DNA of 15,363 nt, from contig CACYEO010000046.1 in the NCBI GenBank assembly GCA_902773475.1, positions 1-15,363 of the forward strand, read 5' to 3'. Under the pieces are notes generated by a model. That model saw only the letters and a list, made by a program, of their open reading frames with translations. It was not told where the DNA came from and searched no databases. Source of the DNA: an uncultured bacterium (GTDB lineage Bacteria > Verrucomicrobiota > Kiritimatiellia > RFP12 > UBA1067). Each line of letters starts with the position of its first letter. Position 1 is the stretch's first letter. Below are positions 1 through 9,608 of this stretch, in pieces. The translations under genes and the position numbers were made by a program.

Positions 1-3000
1 CTCCGTCCGGTATGCCGAACCGCTCGGCGAAATCAAGCGTGTGTTTGCTGCGCCTTCCCCGGACGATGAAGGGGCGGCATTTCTCGATCTGCGCGACTTT
101 GAAGATTTCAAAGGACGGCCAGGATTCTATTTTATCAGCTATTCGTGGAAGTCGATGCCGGATTGGAGTGATAATGCCGTAGTCCCGGTTTTCATCACCG
201 ACCTCGCATTGCAGACCGTTGTCGGCAATGTCGACGGCGGAATCGCGGCAACCGTCATGCGCAGGCGGGACGGTTCCCCTGTGGAAGGCGCCGAAGTCGA
301 GGCGGTCACGCGCGACAACCAGACGGTTCCGCTCGGCAAAACCGGACCCGGCGGATTCATCAAGGCGGTTCTGCCGCCCGCCGCCTTCGCTGCCGGACTG
401 TCCGGAGTGTCGGCGCGGACCGACGGCGATTTCATATATATGCCCGTCGGCTGGGAGTCTGGCGTTTCCAGATCCCCGCTCAGCAGCGGCAGCTTCAAGA
501 CCCCCTCCGCTTTCGTACACCTCGACCGCGGAATATGCCGGCCCGGCGACTCCTTCACGGCAAGCGTCCTCGTGCGCGATGCACAGAACCATATCCTCAA
601 AAACGCGCCGTGTACGCTGGAACTGACGCGCTGGGGCGACGAAATAATGTCAAAAAAGGTCAAAACCGATGAACACGGCTTCGCCTCCTGCGAATTCGAA
701 GTGCCCGCAAGCTTACGCTCGGGGAGTTGCACGATAGAGTGCAACGATGGATGGGGGAGCACGCAAATCAACATCGCCTCGTATACGCCGGACAGGATAA
801 GGGCGTCGCTCGGAAGCGTCAAAAAGGCTGTCGGCTGCGGCGAAAGAGCCAAATTCAAACTCTCCGCCGAATACTATTTCCATGCAAAGATACCTTCCGG
901 CAGGTATAACGCCACATCTTACGGCAAAATTCTGGATCCCCTGTCATTCCCGGATTCGTGGCAAATCCAGTCCCGCGACGGCGATTGGACCGTAGGCGAC
1001 AAAGACGCAACCGACTGCTCTGTCCGCTGGAATCTCAAAGCGGACGGCATGGCGGCCCTCCCCGCCTGCGGCGACGCGGAATTCGAACTTCCCGCGTTTT
1101 CCGATTCCGGCAAAAAGGCGTATATGCCGTTCAAACGGATCGTAGAAGCGACGGTAGCCGAGGACGGAGGGCGGTCGACAACCGCATACGCGGACGTGGA
1201 CGTGTACCCGCACCCGTGGTTCGCGGCCGCCCGCAAACGCGACGGAGCGATCGACATCCGCGCCGTATACGCGCCGGGAAGAGAAAAAGAAGCGGACGAC
1301 GGAATCCGCTCCGCCGACTGCCCTCCTGTGGAGGTGCGCATCTCGCGCGTGGAATGGAATCCGCATCTCGTGCGCAACGGCACCCGCTACACGCGCGAGT
1401 GGGTGCGCGAGACAATACCCGTTCCGGAAGCGTCGTTCTCCGTCAGCGCGCCTTCGCTGAAAGGCTCCGGCGCGTCGCACGGTCTCGAGTCGCTCCGGCC
1501 CGGATGCTACGAAGCCGAAATCGTCTGCGGTTCCGCAGTGCGCACCAGACTTGAATTCTGGCACTCGGCCGGACAGGCATCTCCGCGCTCGTCCAATCCT
1601 TCCGTCACAACCCTGAAGTGCGATGCGCAGTCGTACGCGCCCGGTTCGGTTGCAAAACTCTCCCTGCGTTCCCCCTGCAAGGCCGTCGCGCTGGTAGCTA
1701 CCGGTGAAAGAGGATTCGACGGTTTCCGCGCCGTCCAGCTCAAATCCGGCATGAACGAAATAGAAGTGGGCGTTCCCGCTTCGGTGCAAGGCACCGAATA
1801 CTACGCCGGAGTGACCGTAGTGTCGCAAAACGGCCCAGATCCGGTGCGCTCGTTCGCACTCGCCAAAATCCCTGTAGACCAGTCGGCGCACAGGCTGCAG
1901 GCGGAAATCGAAATGCCGGCATCGGCCCGTCCGGGCGAGCGGGTGAAGCTCAAAGTCAAGGTGTCCCGCAAGGACGGAACACCCGTTCCCGGCGCTTTCG
2001 TCCGCGTGCAGCTTTCCGATTCCGGGACGCTTGCGCTCACCCGGTTCGCCACCCCCGATCCGTTTGCGCACTTCTGGCGCGCGGGCGACGAGCCGTTTTC
2101 CTTCTATGACATGTTCGGCATGATGTATCCCGAATTGCGCATCACGCCCGACGGACGCTTCGGCGGCGGCGCGGCGGTGTCCGACGCGCTGCTTCGCAGC
2201 ATGATCGAAGAAAAGCCCGCCGTGCGCGTGATTCTCGCGCCGGCGGTCGCCGGGCCCGACGGAACGGCCGAGACGGAATTCGAGGTCCCCGACCACTCCG
2301 GCGAGCTCCGCGCGATGGCCGTCGTCTCGTGCGAAGACGCCGCAGGCTGCGGCGACGCGGCAATCGCCGTCGCCCGCGCGCACGACATTCTCGTATCCTC
2401 GCCGCGCTTCGTCCATCCCGGCGATTCGTTCGACGCGGTTGCGACGGTGTTCAACAACACCTCCGCCCCGGCCGACTACATTTTCGCGCTGGAAGGATCC
2501 GGCGCCGTCAAGCCTGCCGATTCCGCCCCCCGCACCGGATCTCTCGCGCCCGGATCCTCCGCGCTCGTCACGTTCAAGGTGGATGCGACCGGCGCCCCCG
2601 GCGGCGAAAGCAGCGCAATCGCGGCAAAGATATCCGTGGACGGAGGAAAGACGTTTTTCGAGCGCCGCGTCCCGGTTTGCGTCCGCCCGCCCCGCCCGCC
2701 CGCGGTCATACCCGTATTCGCCCGCATCGGGCCGGGGGAAGTCCTCTCTTCCGAATGGTTCGCCGGACTCTTTGAAAGCGCCTGCACCGGGGAATGCGTC
2801 ATAGCCGCGTCTCCGGCGGTGGCCATCGCGCCTGCCGTAAAATGGCTGCTTGAATATCCCTATGGATGCCTTGAGCAGACATCGTCCGCCGCGCTTCCCT
2901 TCATCGCCGCGCCGGAAATGGCGAAGATCGGACTCGCCGCCGATCCGCTCGAGGCGGAAACGCTCGCTTCCCGCGTGGATCGCGCGGTTGCGCGGGTTCT

Positions 3001-4222
3001 GTCCTGCTGCGACGGCGCAAACGGCTTCTACATGTGGCCGGACGCGACAAAGTCTTCGTGGAAGTGGACGGATGCAGGCCTCCACGCCGCCGCATTCCTC
3101 GCGGAAGCGTCCCGCCGCCCGGCAGGCGCCGCCGCGGACGTGCGGCCCGTTCCGAAGAATGTGCGCGACTGGCTCGTTTCCATCGCATACGCGAGTGACA
3201 TGAAAGCCGGAAGCGTGGTTGCGGAAATCCGCGAACGCCGCGCGCTCGCGGCCTGGGCGCTTTCCCGCGCGGGCGACGACCGCGGCGCAAACGCGGCACG
3301 CTCGATACTCGCACGCGAGGATCGCACATTCGCGGCTTTTGCCGCGGCGGCCGCGCTTGTGAGCGCCGGATATGCGGAAGAAGGAGCAGGGACGATGAAG
3401 GCGTGCGCGGAAAGCGGCGTATGGCGCAACGCGGCGCAGACCGACCTGTTCAAAAACTTCCCCGCCGCCCGCAAGGGATTCTTCCTCGCGGCGCTCGCGG
3501 AGATACCGCGCGCCGTCCAGGATTCCACGATCGCCGAGATCGCAGGCGACCTCGTTCTCTCGTCCAATCCGGCCGATGACGTGTGGGGAGGGACTTTCGC
3601 GAATGCATGGGCCGCATACGGCCTGCTGCGCGCCACCGCGCGGGACGCCGCGTCCGCCGCATCCGTCAAAGAGGAAAAGTTCGCGTTCTCGGAGTCTTCG
3701 CCGCATGTTTTCACGAACACTGCGGACACCGTCCTCTGGGCGCGCGCCGTCGCAGCCGGAGTCCCGCGGAAGGGCGTCCTGCCCGAAGGCAGACTCGTCC
3801 TTTCCCGCAAATACGAAAATACGGCCAACCGCGAATTCGGACGCGTACTCCACGGCGATCTGGTGAAAGTGACGCTTACGGTTTCGGGCGACGCCCTGTC
3901 CGGAGCCGAAAACCTTGTGCTGACAGACCTCGTTCCCGGCGGATTCGAAATCGAAGATCCGTCGCTCGCCACGAGATCCGGCGGCGCCACATGTCCAGAA
4001 AACCGTCCGGAAGGAGTGTGGAATCTAAGATGCGAACGGCGCGACGACCGGTGCCTGTTCTTCTTCAACATGGACAGGAACCATAAAACCGCCACGTTCT
4101 CCTACAACATGCGCGCCGCCTCGCGCGGCAGGTTCGCGAAAGGCGACGCGACGGTAGAAGCAATGTACGATTCCACTCTGCGCGCCTCCGCGCGGGACGA
4201 CTCGCCTGTCGCGGTGGAATGA
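1..4222 (+). CDS. Alpha-2-macroglobulin family protein with thioester (5' end missing)
   Basis: Bacterial alpha-2-macroglobulins are periplasmic, usually lipid-anchored proteins that trap attacking proteases through a bait region and a reactive thioester. The frame is open from the first complete codon at position 2, so the gene begins upstream; the GTG at 41 is only the first start-like codon. Counting from position 2, a macroglobulin signature (HLDRG.CRPGD) begins near residue 173. A bait-region-like stretch follows at about 660-720, then the A2M segment with a PDHSGELRAMAVV motif. The thioester motif YGCLEQ has its Cys at residue 956 (codon 2867-2869). After it come the helical thioester domain and a C-terminal beta domain. 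The visible 1406 residues fit the family's usual 1500-1900 with the signal or lipobox region missing. The TGA overlaps the pbpC ATG (ATGA, 4219-4222), so the two are probably translationally coupled, as in the E. coli yfhM-pbpC pair. The family call is firm; orthology to YfhM is inferred. Confidence 0.93.
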   Translation, partial: SVRYAEPLGEIKRVFAAPSPDDEGAAFLDLRDFEDFKGRPGFYFISYSWKSMPDWSDNAVVPVFITDLALQTVVGNVDGGIAATVMRRRDGSPVEGAEVEAVTRDNQTVPLGKTGPGGFIKAVLPPAAFAAGLSGVSARTDGDFIYMPVGWESGVSRSPLSSGSFKTPSAFVHLDRGICRPGDSFTASVLVRDAQNHILKNAPCTLELTRWGDEIMSKKVKTDEHGFASCEFEVPASLRSGSCTIECNDGWGSTQINIASYTPDRIRASLGSVKKAVGCGERAKFKLSAEYYFHAKIPSGRYNATSYGKILDPLSFPDSWQIQSRDGDWTVGDKDATDCSVRWNLKADGMAALPACGDAEFELPAFSDSGKKAYMPFKRIVEATVAEDGGRSTTAYADVDVYPHPWFAAARKRDGAIDIRAVYAPGREKEADDGIRSADCPPVEVRISRVEWNPHLVRNGTRYTREWVRETIPVPEASFSVSAPSLKGSGASHGLESLRPGCYEAEIVCGSAVRTRLEFWHSAGQASPRSSNPSVTTLKCDAQSYAPGSVAKLSLRSPCKAVALVATGERGFDGFRAVQLKSGMNEIEVGVPASVQGTEYYAGVTVVSQNGPDPVRSFALAKIPVDQSAHRLQAEIEMPASARPGERVKLKVKVSRKDGTPVPGAFVRVQLSDSGTLALTRFATPDPFAHFWRAGDEPFSFYDMFGMMYPELRITPDGRFGGGAAVSDALLRSMIEEKPAVRVILAPAVAGPDGTAETEFEVPDHSGELRAMAVVSCEDAAGCGDAAIAVARAHDILVSSPRFVHPGDSFDAVATVFNNTSAPADYIFALEGSGAVKPADSAPRTGSLAPGSSALVTFKVDATGAPGGESSAIAAKISVDGGKTFFERRVPVCVRPPRPPAVIPVFARIGPGEVLSSEWFAGLFESACTGECVIAASPAVAIAPAVKWLLEYPYGCLEQTSSAALPFIAAPEMAKIGLAADPLEAETLASRVDRAVARVLSCCDGANGFYMWPDATKSSWKWTDAGLHAAAFLAEASRRPAGAAADVRPVPKNVRDWLVSIAYASDMKAGSVVAEIRERRALAAWALSRAGDDRGANAARSILAREDRTFAAFAAAAALVSAGYAEEGAGTMKACAESGVWRNAAQTDLFKNFPAARKGFFLAALAEIPRAVQDSTIAEIAGDLVLSSNPADDVWGGTFANAWAAYGLLRATARDAASAASVKEEKFAFSESSPHVFTNTADTVLWARAVAAGVPRKGVLPEGRLVLSRKYENTANREFGRVLHGDLVKVTLTVSGDALSGAENLVLTDLVPGGFEIEDPSLATRSGGATCPENRPEGVWNLRCERRDDRCLFFFNMDRNHKTATFSYNMRAASRGRFAKGDATVEAMYDSTLRASARDDSPVAVE

Positions 4223-6342
4223 ACTCCGCGCGCATCCGCAAAACGGCGCGGCGCGCACTGTACGCGGCGGCGTTCGCCATCGAGGCGTGCGCCGCCGCGT
4301 GGATTGCGGCGCCGCTTTTCGCGGACGATCCGGTGGAAGAGTTCGCGCTCCGCCCGGAGACGCTGCGCCTGGAATACCGCGACGGCTCGTTCATGAAATG
4401 GCTCCGACCGGACGACCTGTCGTGCCGCATTCCGGTTCCGCTTTCCACAATCTCGTCAAACGCCGTCGCCGCAATCCTGTCCGTGGAGGATGCCGACTTC
4501 CGCGAACACGGCGCGGTGGACTGGGCGGCCGCCGCGCGCGCCCTGTGGCAGAACGCGGCCTCGATGCGCATAGTCTCGGGCGCAAGCACGATAAGCATGC
4601 AGACCGCGGCAATGCTGCGCAAAAACGGCCGGCACAGCCTGTGGGGCAAATTCATGCAAATCGCGCGCGCGCGGCGCATGGAATACCTGCATTCGAAAGA
4701 TGAAATACTCGAAGCGTATCTGAACAACATCCCCTACGGAGGGAAGATCGAAGGGATAGAAGCCGCTTCGCGCCACTACTTCGGCGTTTCGGCAAACGAC
4801 ATAACCCAGGCCGAAGCCGCGTTTCTCGCAGGCATCCCGCAAAGACCGAACCGCTACCGTCCGGACCGGCACCCGGAAGCCGCGCTCGCGCGCTACCGGA
4901 CCGCCTGCGGGCTCGTGGAGCGCGCCGGACTTGTCGCAGACCCGCCCGACCCCCGATCGCCGCCGCCCTTGCGCGATTTCCGCACGACTCCGCCCTTCGC
5001 CCGCGAACGGGGCGCGCGCGAACGCGCGCACCCCGTGAGAATCCTTGAAGAGGCGGCAAAACGCGCCAAGGCGGAGGGCCGCGCAATTCCACGCTCGTCA
5101 CTCGACATCAAACTCTGCGAAGATGTCGATTCCATACTCCGCGCGGCGTGCGCAAAAGCGCGCGGCGTGCGCGACGCCGCCGCCGTAGTGATTGACAACG
5201 CCACCGGCGAAGTCGTCGCCTACACCGGAACTCTCGATTTCGACAGCCCGCTCTCCGGACAGGTGGACGCCGCCCGCGCCGTCCGTTCGGCAGGCTCCAC
5301 CCTCAAACCCTTTTTCTACGCGGAAGCCGTCTCGGGCGGACTGATCGCCGGAGATACGATGCTCGACGATTCTCCGGTGCGCTACCGCGCATACGCGCCG
5401 CTGAACTTTTCGCGCAAATGGTCGGGCAGGGTTCCCGCCCGCGAGGCTCTTTCGCAGTCTCTCAACATTCCCGCCGTCGCGCTCGTCGCGGAACTCGGCG
5501 AAAAACGCGTCCTGTCCGCGCTCGCCCGCTTCGGGCTCAATACGAAGCTGACGGCGGACATAGGTCTATCCGTGGCTTTCGGAACGGGCGGACACACGCT
5601 TCTCGATCTCGCTTTCGCGTATTCCGCGCTCGCGACCGGAAAACTCCGCAAGCCGGTGTGGACTATTCCCGCGGAAGCCGCGGCGGAGCCGGAGGAAGTG
5701 GTTTCCGGACCGGTGCGCGCCGCCGTCGCCGAAATGCTGCGGTCGCGCAAACTGCCGGACGGCCCCCGCGGAACCGCGTGGAAGACGGGCACTTCCAACA
5801 ACCTGCGCGATGCATGGTGCATCGCCTACACGCCCAAATGGACGGTTGCCGTATGGTTCGGCAACAAAAACGGCGAACGCTCGGAAAGTCTCGTCGGCGC
5901 GGAAATCGCCGCGCCGGCGGCAGGCGCGATAATGTCGCGCGTGCGGGGACCGGACCCGGTTGAAGGCTGGAACGACTGCGATCTGGAAGAAACTACGATT
6001 TGCGCCGAAAGCGGACTTGCACCCTCCGCCCGGTGCAAAGACCTGCGCAGAGGGAAAACTCCGCGCGGGATACCGCTGCGTCTCTGCGCGGAGTCCCATG
6101 AAGCTGCCGCGAAGGCCGCGCACGCGCGGCCGCTCATACTCGCGCCGAAACCGGTGGAATACAAAATCGAACCCGGCGAGGAGGCGGTGCGTCTGCGCCT
6201 TGAATCGTCCGAGCCGGAAACGATGTTCCTTGCGGACGGGATTCCCGCTTCAGGAGTCGTTCCTTTCACCGAAGGCCTTCACTGCGTGGAGGCGGTCTCC
6301 CCGGCGCGCCGCGAAAAACTTTTCTTCAGCGTCGCCCGCTGA
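4219..6342 (+). CDS. pbpC: Penicillin-binding protein 1C (glycosyltransferase/transpeptidase)
   Basis: Class A penicillin-binding protein of the PBP1C type, 707 aa, which polymerises and cross-links peptidoglycan on the outer face of the inner membrane. An N-terminal membrane anchor lies at about residues 10-34. The GT51 glycosyltransferase domain shows EDADFREHG with catalytic-type Glu90, then SGASTISMQTA, then EAYLNNIPYGG and an AAFLAGIPQRPNRY segment. The transpeptidase domain shows STLK (Ser360, Lys363), SLN (Ser414, Asn416) and KTGTS (Lys522). A C-terminal region with paired cysteines (ICAESGL..SARC) and a beta-rich tail matches the PBP1C C-terminal domain. All catalytic motifs are present, so it should be active. 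The start ATG overlaps the A2M stop by 4 bp. The A2M-pbpC pairing is widespread in bacteria, and the usual reading is that PBP1C repairs the wall when the envelope is breached while A2M traps incoming proteases. Confidence 0.96.
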   Translation: MNSARIRKTARRALYAAAFAIEACAAAWIAAPLFADDPVEEFALRPETLRLEYRDGSFMKWLRPDDLSCRIPVPLSTISSNAVAAILSVEDADFREHGAVDWAAAARALWQNAASMRIVSGASTISMQTAAMLRKNGRHSLWGKFMQIARARRMEYLHSKDEILEAYLNNIPYGGKIEGIEAASRHYFGVSANDITQAEAAFLAGIPQRPNRYRPDRHPEAALARYRTACGLVERAGLVADPPDPRSPPPLRDFRTTPPFARERGARERAHPVRILEEAAKRAKAEGRAIPRSSLDIKLCEDVDSILRAACAKARGVRDAAAVVIDNATGEVVAYTGTLDFDSPLSGQVDAARAVRSAGSTLKPFFYAEAVSGGLIAGDTMLDDSPVRYRAYAPLNFSRKWSGRVPAREALSQSLNIPAVALVAELGEKRVLSALARFGLNTKLTADIGLSVAFGTGGHTLLDLAFAYSALATGKLRKPVWTIPAEAAAEPEEVVSGPVRAAVAEMLRSRKLPDGPRGTAWKTGTSNNLRDAWCIAYTPKWTVAVWFGNKNGERSESLVGAEIAAPAAGAIMSRVRGPDPVEGWNDCDLEETTICAESGLAPSARCKDLRRGKTPRGIPLRLCAESHEAAAKAAHARPLILAPKPVEYKIEPGEEAVRLRLESSEPETMFLADGIPASGVVPFTEGLHCVEAVSPARREKLFFSVAR

Positions 6343-6377
6343 AAGAAACGGAAAACCCGCGCACAGGAGGGCGCTTT

Positions 6378-7211
6378 TCAGTCGCAGTCGAGGGAATCGA
6401 GGTCTATCGTGCCTGAAAACACTTTTTTCGCGGGGCCGGTCAGCGTTATCCCCGTGGCGCGGCCGTCGTGCCAGTAGCCGTCCACCGTCAGATTGAATCC
6501 GCCCGCGGTGCGCACTGCGACGGGGAAGGAAAATCCGCGCGTTTCAACCGCCACCACGGCCACCGCCGCCGCGCCAGTGCCGCACGCGCCCGTCTCCGCC
6601 TCCACGCCGCGTTCGTACGTGCGCATGAAAGCCCTGTCCGGCGCGCGGAACTGCACGAAATCCACATTTGTCCCGTCCGGGGCGAAACCCGGCGCGAGCC
6701 TGAGCGCCCTTCCCGTGCGCTCCACATCTTCCGAAACAGGCGAGGCGCTTTCCACGACGAAATGCGGAACGCCCACTGTTATCGAATCGCCTTTCACCTC
6801 CCGCCCGTCGACCGGCTCGGACAGCGAATAGCGGCGGTCGCGGGGCTCCGGCATCCAGATGCGCACAAGCCCGCCTTCAAGCACTTCCGCGTCCACGAGC
6901 CCGGCCGCGGTTTCGATCGTCATCGAAGATTTGCCGACCATCCCTTCGGCTTTCGCGAAAGCGGCGGCGCAGCGGGTTCCGTTCCCGCAAAGATCGGCCT
7001 CGGTGCCGTCCGGATTGAAGAAGACCATCCGGAAATCGGCGACAGCGGATTTCTGGAGGATTATCACGCCCTCGCTGCCCACGCCGAGCCTGCGCGCGGC
7101 GAGCGCGGCCACGCGGATATGGTCGTGCAGAGGGAACGAGCCTTCGGCGTCGTTCACGAGGATGAAGTCGTTTCCGGCTCCGTGCATTTTCGTAAAGCGC
7201 GTCTCTTTCAT
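6378..7211 (-). CDS. dapF: Diaminopimelate epimerase
   Basis: Cytoplasmic, cofactor-independent epimerase that converts LL- to meso-diaminopimelate, the last-but-one step to lysine and the source of the peptidoglycan cross-linking residue. The 277 aa match the family's length. The N-terminus carries KMHGAGNDFILVND. The two catalytic cysteines are visible: Cys75 in DLCGNGTRC and Cys210 in ETGACGTGAA, the two-halved active site of the family. Start chosen at 7211: a purine-rich ribosome-binding sequence (GGAAGGGGGA) sits just upstream, and the conserved MHGAGNDF motif starts at residue 9. It is the last gene of the minus-strand cluster, 33 bp after the protease gene, and converges on pbpC with 35 bp between stops. 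It implies meso-DAP-type peptidoglycan, consistent with pbpC opposite. Confidence 0.97.
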   Translation of the reverse strand: MKETRFTKMHGAGNDFILVNDAEGSFPLHDHIRVAALAARRLGVGSEGVIILQKSAVADFRMVFFNPDGTEADLCGNGTRCAAAFAKAEGMVGKSSMTIETAAGLVDAEVLEGGLVRIWMPEPRDRRYSLSEPVDGREVKGDSITVGVPHFVVESASPVSEDVERTGRALRLAPGFAPDGTNVDFVQFRAPDRAFMRTYERGVEAETGACGTGAAAVAVVAVETRGFSFPVAVRTAGGFNLTVDGYWHDGRATGITLTGPAKKVFSGTIDLDSLDCD

Positions 7212-7244
7212 CTCAATCCCCCTTCCGCGGGCGCAAATCCGCCG

Positions 7245-9608
7245 TCACTCCCAGACTCTCCTTTGGAACATGTCGAGCAATCCGGTGTACTCGGGCATGG
7301 GACGGCCGATTGCGCAATCCACAAGATCGAAAAGGATGCGGAACGTCTCCTGAAGGACTACATCGTCTTTTTCGGGGATTGTCGTCCGGCGTCTGCGCCT
7401 GGTTGCGGGTTTGGAGGATTCCGGATCGTCCTTGTCTCCGGACTTCTCCGCCTTCTCCGGATTCCCCGCGTTTTCCGCGCCGTCGCGGACGTCTTGGCCG
7501 CCGTCGGCGCCGGCGTCCGGCTTTTCCTCTTCATCGGTCTCCTGAACGTCTTCGCCGCCGTCGTCCGGCATTTCGGTGTCGAGAAGAAGATCCGCGACGG
7601 AGCCGTCCGTTTCCTCGCGGGCCTCGCGCTCTTCACGCATCAGTTTGAGACGCTCGTCCCACCCGAGCGGCACGTATACGCGCTTTGCAGCGTCCCTGAG
7701 GGCGTGTACGGCCCTTATGTGGCGCTTCCACCGCTCGCTGCCCGCAAGACGCGCTTCGGAAAGCTTGCGGAGTTTGCCGGCGTACACGTCGAGATTCCAC
7801 GCTTTGCGGTATGGAACCGGCTCCACCCGCGTCCAGGGAAGCGCCCCCGGAAGTTTGTCTTCTCCGATGTCGAGTTCGTCGAGGATCGAAGGCAGCACGA
7901 TATCGGACTCTACGCCGTTCACCTGCGTGGACGACCCGTTTATGCGGTAGAAACGGGCGGTGGTGACCTTGAGCGTCCCGAACTTGTCGATGCCGAGCGG
8001 CAGAACGGTCTGCACCGTCCCCTTCCCGTGGGAACGCGTGTCGCCCGCGATTATGGCGCGCCCGTAGTCCTGGAGCGCCGCCGCGACGATTTCGGAAGCC
8101 GACGCCGAGGCGCGGTCGATCAGAACGATCACCGGCTTTTTGAACACGCCCGGCCCGGACTGGCAGCGGAGAATGCCGAGGTGGTTCGATTCGCGCACCT
8201 GCACGACCGGGCCGCCGTTCACGAAAACGGAGACGAGCGAGACGGCCTCGCGCAGGGATCCGCCGCCGTTGCCGCGCAGGTCGAGCACAAGACCTTCGAC
8301 ACCGCGCGAATTGAGTTTCGCGAGTTCCTTGCGCACGTCGTCGGCGCAGGAGCGGTATCCCGGATCCGACGGCGAACGGTCCATCGTTCCGTAGAAGCTC
8401 GGCAGCATGATGTAGCCGAGTTTCATTTTGCGCCCGCCGCATTCAACGACCTCCACGCGCCCCGTCGCGGCCTGGTCTTCGAGCTTTATTTCGTCGCGCG
8501 TTATCACGGCGCGCCTGCGCGCCGCGCCGGAGGAGTCGGAACGCGGAATGTATTCCAGCGTCACTTTAGTGCCTTTCGGCCCGCGGATTTTGCGGATCGT
8601 CTTGTTCATCGGGCGGTAGAGGACGTCCTCGACTTCGCCGTTCTCGCCCTGTCCCACGCCGACTATGCGGTCGCCGCTCTTTATGCGCTTGTCGCGGTCG
8701 AGAGGGCCGCCGGGTATGATTCTCGCGATCTTGAGCGCGCCTTCGTCCATCTGGAGCTCCGCGCCGACGCCGCACAGCGTAAGCGACATGCTCTGCTCGA
8801 AATCCTCGTTGAGCGACGGCGACAGGTAGTCGGAATGCGGATCGTAGGCGGACGCGACCGAATTGAGATACCGCTGGAGGACGGATTCCTCGTCCGGCTC
8901 GGCGAAGAGCATCGACAGCTGGCGGTAGCGCTTTACGAGATTCGTGCGCGCCCCCTCCGCCGCCTGCTCAAGAAATTCGCGCGAATCGCGGGGGGGGGAC
9001 GAGTCTTTTTTCGCGTCGAGGTACCGCGAAACGGTCTGGGCGAGCACTTCGTTCGTGATGCGCCTGCGCCAAAGTTCGCGCAGCGCCTCTTCATCCGCCG
9101 GCCACGGGGCGTCTTTGCGCTGTATGCGGTACGTTTCGCCGGCGGGGAATTCGAATTTCGCGGTTTCAAGGACGTTCGACACGAAGTCCATGCACCGGGA
9201 AAGGCGCGAAACGTACACGCGGTAGACTTCGAATCCCGGATCGACGTTTCCGGCGCGCATCGCATCGTCCATCGCGAAACGGTATTGCGCAAAACGGTCG
9301 AGGTCGTCCTGCACGAAAATGCAGCGGCCGGGATCGTACGAATTGAAAAGGTTGGTCCACGCGACGGCGGACATGGAATCGTCGAGGTCGTGATTGAGCA
9401 CATGGCACGCGGGAAGAACGTCCGCGAGGCGCCTGGCCACATCGCCGTAGTGAGGCTGCGGCACGACCTCGCCGGCGCGCTTCTCGACGGGCGTTTCAGC
9501 GTCCGCCCCGGCGCAGGACGGAGCGGATGCGTACGCGGCGTGCGCGGTTGCGAAGAAAACGAGAACGGAAGGAAGGACCAGCCTTCCGGGCATCGGATTT
9601 TTTTTCAT
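7245..9608 (-). CDS. prc: Tail-specific (C-terminal processing) serine protease, Prc/CtpA, S41 family
   Basis: Periplasmic Ser/Lys protease that cuts proteins from their C-terminal ends; in other bacteria Prc acts on peptidoglycan enzymes and misfolded envelope proteins. The 787 aa begin with a signal peptide (about residues 1-28, ending AYASA). A Prc-type N-terminal helical domain follows at about 55-250 (LNHDLDDSMS, FNSYDPGRCIF). A PDZ domain lies at about 270-360 (GGPLDRDKRIKSGDRI). The S41 domain at about 395-555 contains DLRGNGGGS, catalytic Ser505 in SASASEI and Lys529 in HGKGTVQ, a Prc-like spacing of 24. The C-terminal domain (about 580-787) is broken by a very acidic, low-complexity stretch at about 685-745 that ends in five arginines. 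The ATG overlaps the upstream NERD gene's stop (ATGA, 9605-9608). A run of nine C on the coding strand (8990-8998) keeps the frame (SSPPRD). Confidence 0.95.
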   Translation of the reverse strand: MKKNPMPGRLVLPSVLVFFATAHAAYASAPSCAGADAETPVEKRAGEVVPQPHYGDVARRLADVLPACHVLNHDLDDSMSAVAWTNLFNSYDPGRCIFVQDDLDRFAQYRFAMDDAMRAGNVDPGFEVYRVYVSRLSRCMDFVSNVLETAKFEFPAGETYRIQRKDAPWPADEEALRELWRRRITNEVLAQTVSRYLDAKKDSSPPRDSREFLEQAAEGARTNLVKRYRQLSMLFAEPDEESVLQRYLNSVASAYDPHSDYLSPSLNEDFEQSMSLTLCGVGAELQMDEGALKIARIIPGGPLDRDKRIKSGDRIVGVGQGENGEVEDVLYRPMNKTIRKIRGPKGTKVTLEYIPRSDSSGAARRRAVITRDEIKLEDQAATGRVEVVECGGRKMKLGYIMLPSFYGTMDRSPSDPGYRSCADDVRKELAKLNSRGVEGLVLDLRGNGGGSLREAVSLVSVFVNGGPVVQVRESNHLGILRCQSGPGVFKKPVIVLIDRASASASEIVAAALQDYGRAIIAGDTRSHGKGTVQTVLPLGIDKFGTLKVTTARFYRINGSSTQVNGVESDIVLPSILDELDIGEDKLPGALPWTRVEPVPYRKAWNLDVYAGKLRKLSEARLAGSERWKRHIRAVHALRDAAKRVYVPLGWDERLKLMREEREAREETDGSVADLLLDTEMPDDGGEDVQETDEEEKPDAGADGGQDVRDGAENAGNPEKAEKSGDKDDPESSKPATRRRRRTTIPEKDDVVLQETFRILFDLVDCAIGRPMPEYTGLLDMFQRRVWE

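Noticed and set aside
944..3853. A 969-codon open frame antisense to the alpha-2-macroglobulin gene
   Set aside because: Its product is Arg/Gly/His-rich with no recognisable domain. It mirrors the third-position GC bias of the real gene, whose thioester and macroglobulin motifs are unambiguous.
6339..6381. Possible bidirectional terminator between pbpC and dapF (GCGC-8-GCGC before TTTT, with an outer CTGAAA/TTTCAG pair)
   Set aside because: The inner stem is only 4 bp and the T run is short, so it is not clearly better than chance in this GC-rich sequence, although the position is where a terminator would be expected.
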